Below, in pieces: positions 62,727-64,000 of a stretch of DNA of 64,000 nt. The stretch lies in assembly GCA_039105265.1 (NCBI GenBank), contig JAPFFF010000005.1:6805501-6869500 (forward strand). The letters run 5' to 3'. Below the pieces are notes generated by a model, which saw nothing but the letters and a program-made list of their open reading frames with translations, had not been told where the DNA came from and made no database searches. A program made the translations under genes and the position numbers. This DNA is from Tritrichomonas musculus (Eukaryota > Parabasalia > Tritrichomonadida > Tritrichomonadidae). The first letter of the stretch is position 1. Each line of letters starts with the position of its first letter.

Positions 62727-63017
62727 ATGAGCCAAAATTTAGATTTGGGTGAGTTCAAGGAAACAGCTATCATCAAGAAGTTGAAGAAGTCCAAGAGTAA
62801 CAACAACCTCAAAAATATTGATACTGCAAAAACTGAAACAACAGAAAAACGTGGTAGAAAGCAAAAGTATGCAACAGTTGAAGAACGAAATGAAGCACGT
62901 AAACAACAGCAAAAGGCATATCGTGAAAGAAAGAAAAGAGAAGTACAAAGTATGAAGGAAAAAATAATGTTGTATGAAAGCAAAAAGGTAGCTTATGAGG
63001 AAAAAGGTAGCTTATGA
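62727..63017 (+). CDS. Maverick bZIP-like basic protein
   Basis: Small basic protein of about 96 residues from the ATG at 62727. Residues 45-80 read RGRKQKYATVEERNEARKQQ and then QKAYRERKKREV, which resembles the basic region of AP-1/Yap-type bZIP factors (QNRAAQRAFRERK). A short helix follows (SMKEKIMLYESKK) that could begin a leucine zipper. The reading frame ends inside a 19-bp tandem repeat. A virus-like element coding for a possible transcription regulator is uncommon, so the assignment is tentative. Confidence 0.5.
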   Translation: MSQNLDLGEFKETAIIKKLKKSKSNNNLKNIDTAKTETTEKRGRKQKYATVEERNEARKQQQKAYRERKKREVQSMKEKIMLYESKKVAYEEKGSL

Positions 63018-63253
63018 GGAAAAAGGTAGCTTATGAGGAAAAAGGTAGCTTATGAGGAAAAAGGTAGCTTATGAGGAAAAAGGTAGCTTATGAGGAAAAA
63101 AGGTAGCTTATGAGGAAAAAGGTAGCTTATGAGGAAAAAGGTAGCTTATGAGGAAAAAGGTAGCTTATGAGGAAAAAGGTAGCTTATGAGGAAAAAGGTA
63201 GCTTATGAGGAAAAAGGTAGCTTATGAGGAAAAAGGTAGCTTATGAGGAAAAA
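62987..63253. repeat. 19-bp minisatellite, 14 copies
   Basis: Fourteen nearly perfect copies of GGTAGCTTATGAGGAAAAA run head to tail over 267 bp; one copy has an extra A. The first copies overlap the end of the bZIP-like reading frame. The near identity between copies points to very recent expansion, or possibly to assembly behaviour at a repeat. Confidence 0.95.
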
Positions 63254-63286
63254 CATGTAGTTAAAAAAAAAACTTTTTTTTTTTAG

Positions 63287-63712
63287 TTATTCATTTTTCT
63301 TGTAGTACATTGTGATGAACTTCTTGTTTCTTTTCACTTTCTTATGTGTAAAGTGTCTCTTTGTTCCATCGAGATGCCCGAAACCAAGTCGAGTAATAGA
63401 TAGTTCATGACCAAAGAACATGTTGTACAAGTTAACAATGTCTCTTGCAGGATAACAATCTTTCTCGAGGTTGTCAAACCATTCATCATACCTCTTTTTT
63501 TGTTTTGCTCGAAGTCGATGTGCATCATTTTCAAGAGCATGAGCATAATTTTCACACATCGTTCTTAAATTTGATGTATCATCTTCAACTTTTAGTTGAG
63601 ATATTTTTTTCGACATGTTTATATTAATTTTGTAGTCGAATGAATCATGATCTTTAGGAGGTGTTTGTTTTTGTAAAATATCTTCTATTTTATCTTCTTC
63701 TTCATTCATCAT
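63287..63712 (-). CDS. Maverick small orphan protein
   Basis: Protein of 141 residues, not recognised. It is charged, with helical segments (MCENYAHALENDAHRLRAKQ) and a basic end (FTHKKVKRNKKFITMYYKK). Two adjacent ATGs open the frame. It lies between the minisatellite and the next plus-strand gene. Confidence 0.6.
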   Translation of the reverse strand: MMNEEEDKIEDILQKQTPPKDHDSFDYKININMSKKISQLKVEDDTSNLRTMCENYAHALENDAHRLRAKQKKRYDEWFDNLEKDCYPARDIVNLYNMFFGHELSITRLGFGHLDGTKRHFTHKKVKRNKKFITMYYKKNE

Positions 63713-63902
63713 TAATAAAATAATAGTGATATTAATAAATATATTTTTTTAAAATTTCAATATATTTTATTTTTTTTAATTCAATTTTTGAATTTTTATA
63801 GTGTATATAACTTTTTCAAAGAAAAATATCCACCTTCGAGTTTTTCTACGAAATTTAAAATTTAGTGATATCAACTAGAAAATAGATCATTTTTATACTT
63901 GT

Positions 63903-64000
63903 ATGTCATACAACTACAGCTCAGACAGCGATGTTAGTCTATTTGACTCGATCGAGCAATCGGGTCAACAAGCTCCACCATCAGATCCGCCATCAGCTCC
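63903..64000 (+). CDS. Start of a further Maverick gene, cut by window end
   Basis: An ATG at 63903 opens a frame that stays open to the window end. It begins MSYNYSSDSDVSLFDSIEQS and continues Ser/Pro-rich. AACTTTTTC lies about 90 bp upstream. The only core Polinton gene not yet seen is the protein-primed DNA polymerase, so this could be its N-terminus, but the 32 visible codons show no domain. Confidence 0.45.
   Translation, partial: MSYNYSSDSDVSLFDSIEQSGQQAPPSDPPSA

Larger units (their letters stand above)
52074..64000 (+). mobile_element. Maverick/Polinton element, left part (continues past window end)
   Basis: Large self-synthesising DNA element of the Maverick/Polinton family, very abundant in trichomonads. 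The left end begins with AGTAGTATATACGAG, in line with the AG start of the family. About 260 bp of GC-richer terminal sequence precede the genes. The parts seen, in order, are small orphans, an HNH endonuclease, an adenovirus-type cysteine protease, a candidate minor capsid protein, a retroviral-type integrase, an FtsK/HerA-type packaging ATPase, a candidate major capsid protein and further small orphans. The DNA polymerase and the right terminus are not in the window. The visible genes are open and closely packed, so the copy looks whole as far as seen and is probably young. Exact age cannot be given without the second terminus. Confidence 0.93.

Noticed and set aside
62987-63253. CRISPR-like array
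   Set aside because: The units are contiguous and identical with no variable spacers, so it is a minisatellite; the genome is also eukaryotic.

Overview
The window is compact, AT-rich eukaryotic DNA from a trichomonad (Parabasalia). A Tritrichomonas-like species fits best, but I cannot fix the species. The evidence is intronless genes 0.1-1 kb apart on both strands, a kinase fused to BspA-type leucine-rich repeats, large ankyrin-repeat proteins, expanded kinases, a membrane PAS/cyclase-like protein of the trichomonad type, and a Maverick/Polinton element, a family abundant in trichomonads. No introns, tRNAs or rRNAs were recognised.

Host part (1 to about 52,070). In order: a coiled-coil N/Q-rich protein cut by the window edge; an ankyrin-repeat protein; a kinase-Sel1-BspA fusion with one apparent frameshift in a homopolymer; casein kinase 1; a 1,538-residue membrane protein with a PAS and a degenerate nucleotide-cyclase-like domain; an inositol-phosphate kinase; NTF2; a cyclin-fold protein; a TPR protein; a HEAT-rich TKL pseudokinase; a short SAS-6-like protein; a MoeB/ThiF-type E1; an HMG-box protein; a TBC RabGAP; a disordered basic protein; an armadillo-like protein; a small charged protein; TOR kinase; RPB3; a roughly 2 kb gene-poor stretch with what looks like a decayed Cys-rich gene; RNase H2B; ALG5; a small orphan protein; and a CDK-like kinase. 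Most are conserved cellular functions (signalling, transcription, nuclear import, genome maintenance, N-glycosylation, basal body) scattered without operon logic.

Element part (about 52,074 to beyond 64,000). This is the left 11.9 kb of a Maverick/Polinton. A 0.26 kb terminal region with short repeats is followed by small genes of unknown role and an HNH endonuclease. Then comes a tight same-strand block: a protease fused to a long N-terminal region, a candidate minor capsid protein, the integrase, the packaging ATPase, two small proteins, a candidate major capsid protein and three small proteins. A bZIP-like basic protein, a 19-bp minisatellite, two minus-strand orphans and the first codons of another gene complete it. 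The visible main genes are open, so the element looks whole as far as seen and probably recent. The polymerase gene and right terminus lie outside the window.

Most interesting signals: GVQTE/GIQTD-type motifs, like dynein light chain LC8 ligands, in four different element proteins; a poxvirus-like TAAATG start context shared by element genes but rare in host genes; four copies of a mini-hairpin downstream of a CDK-like kinase; a 36-bp perfect palindrome in a promoter; and a TOR FRB domain whose rapamycin-contact positions look changed.
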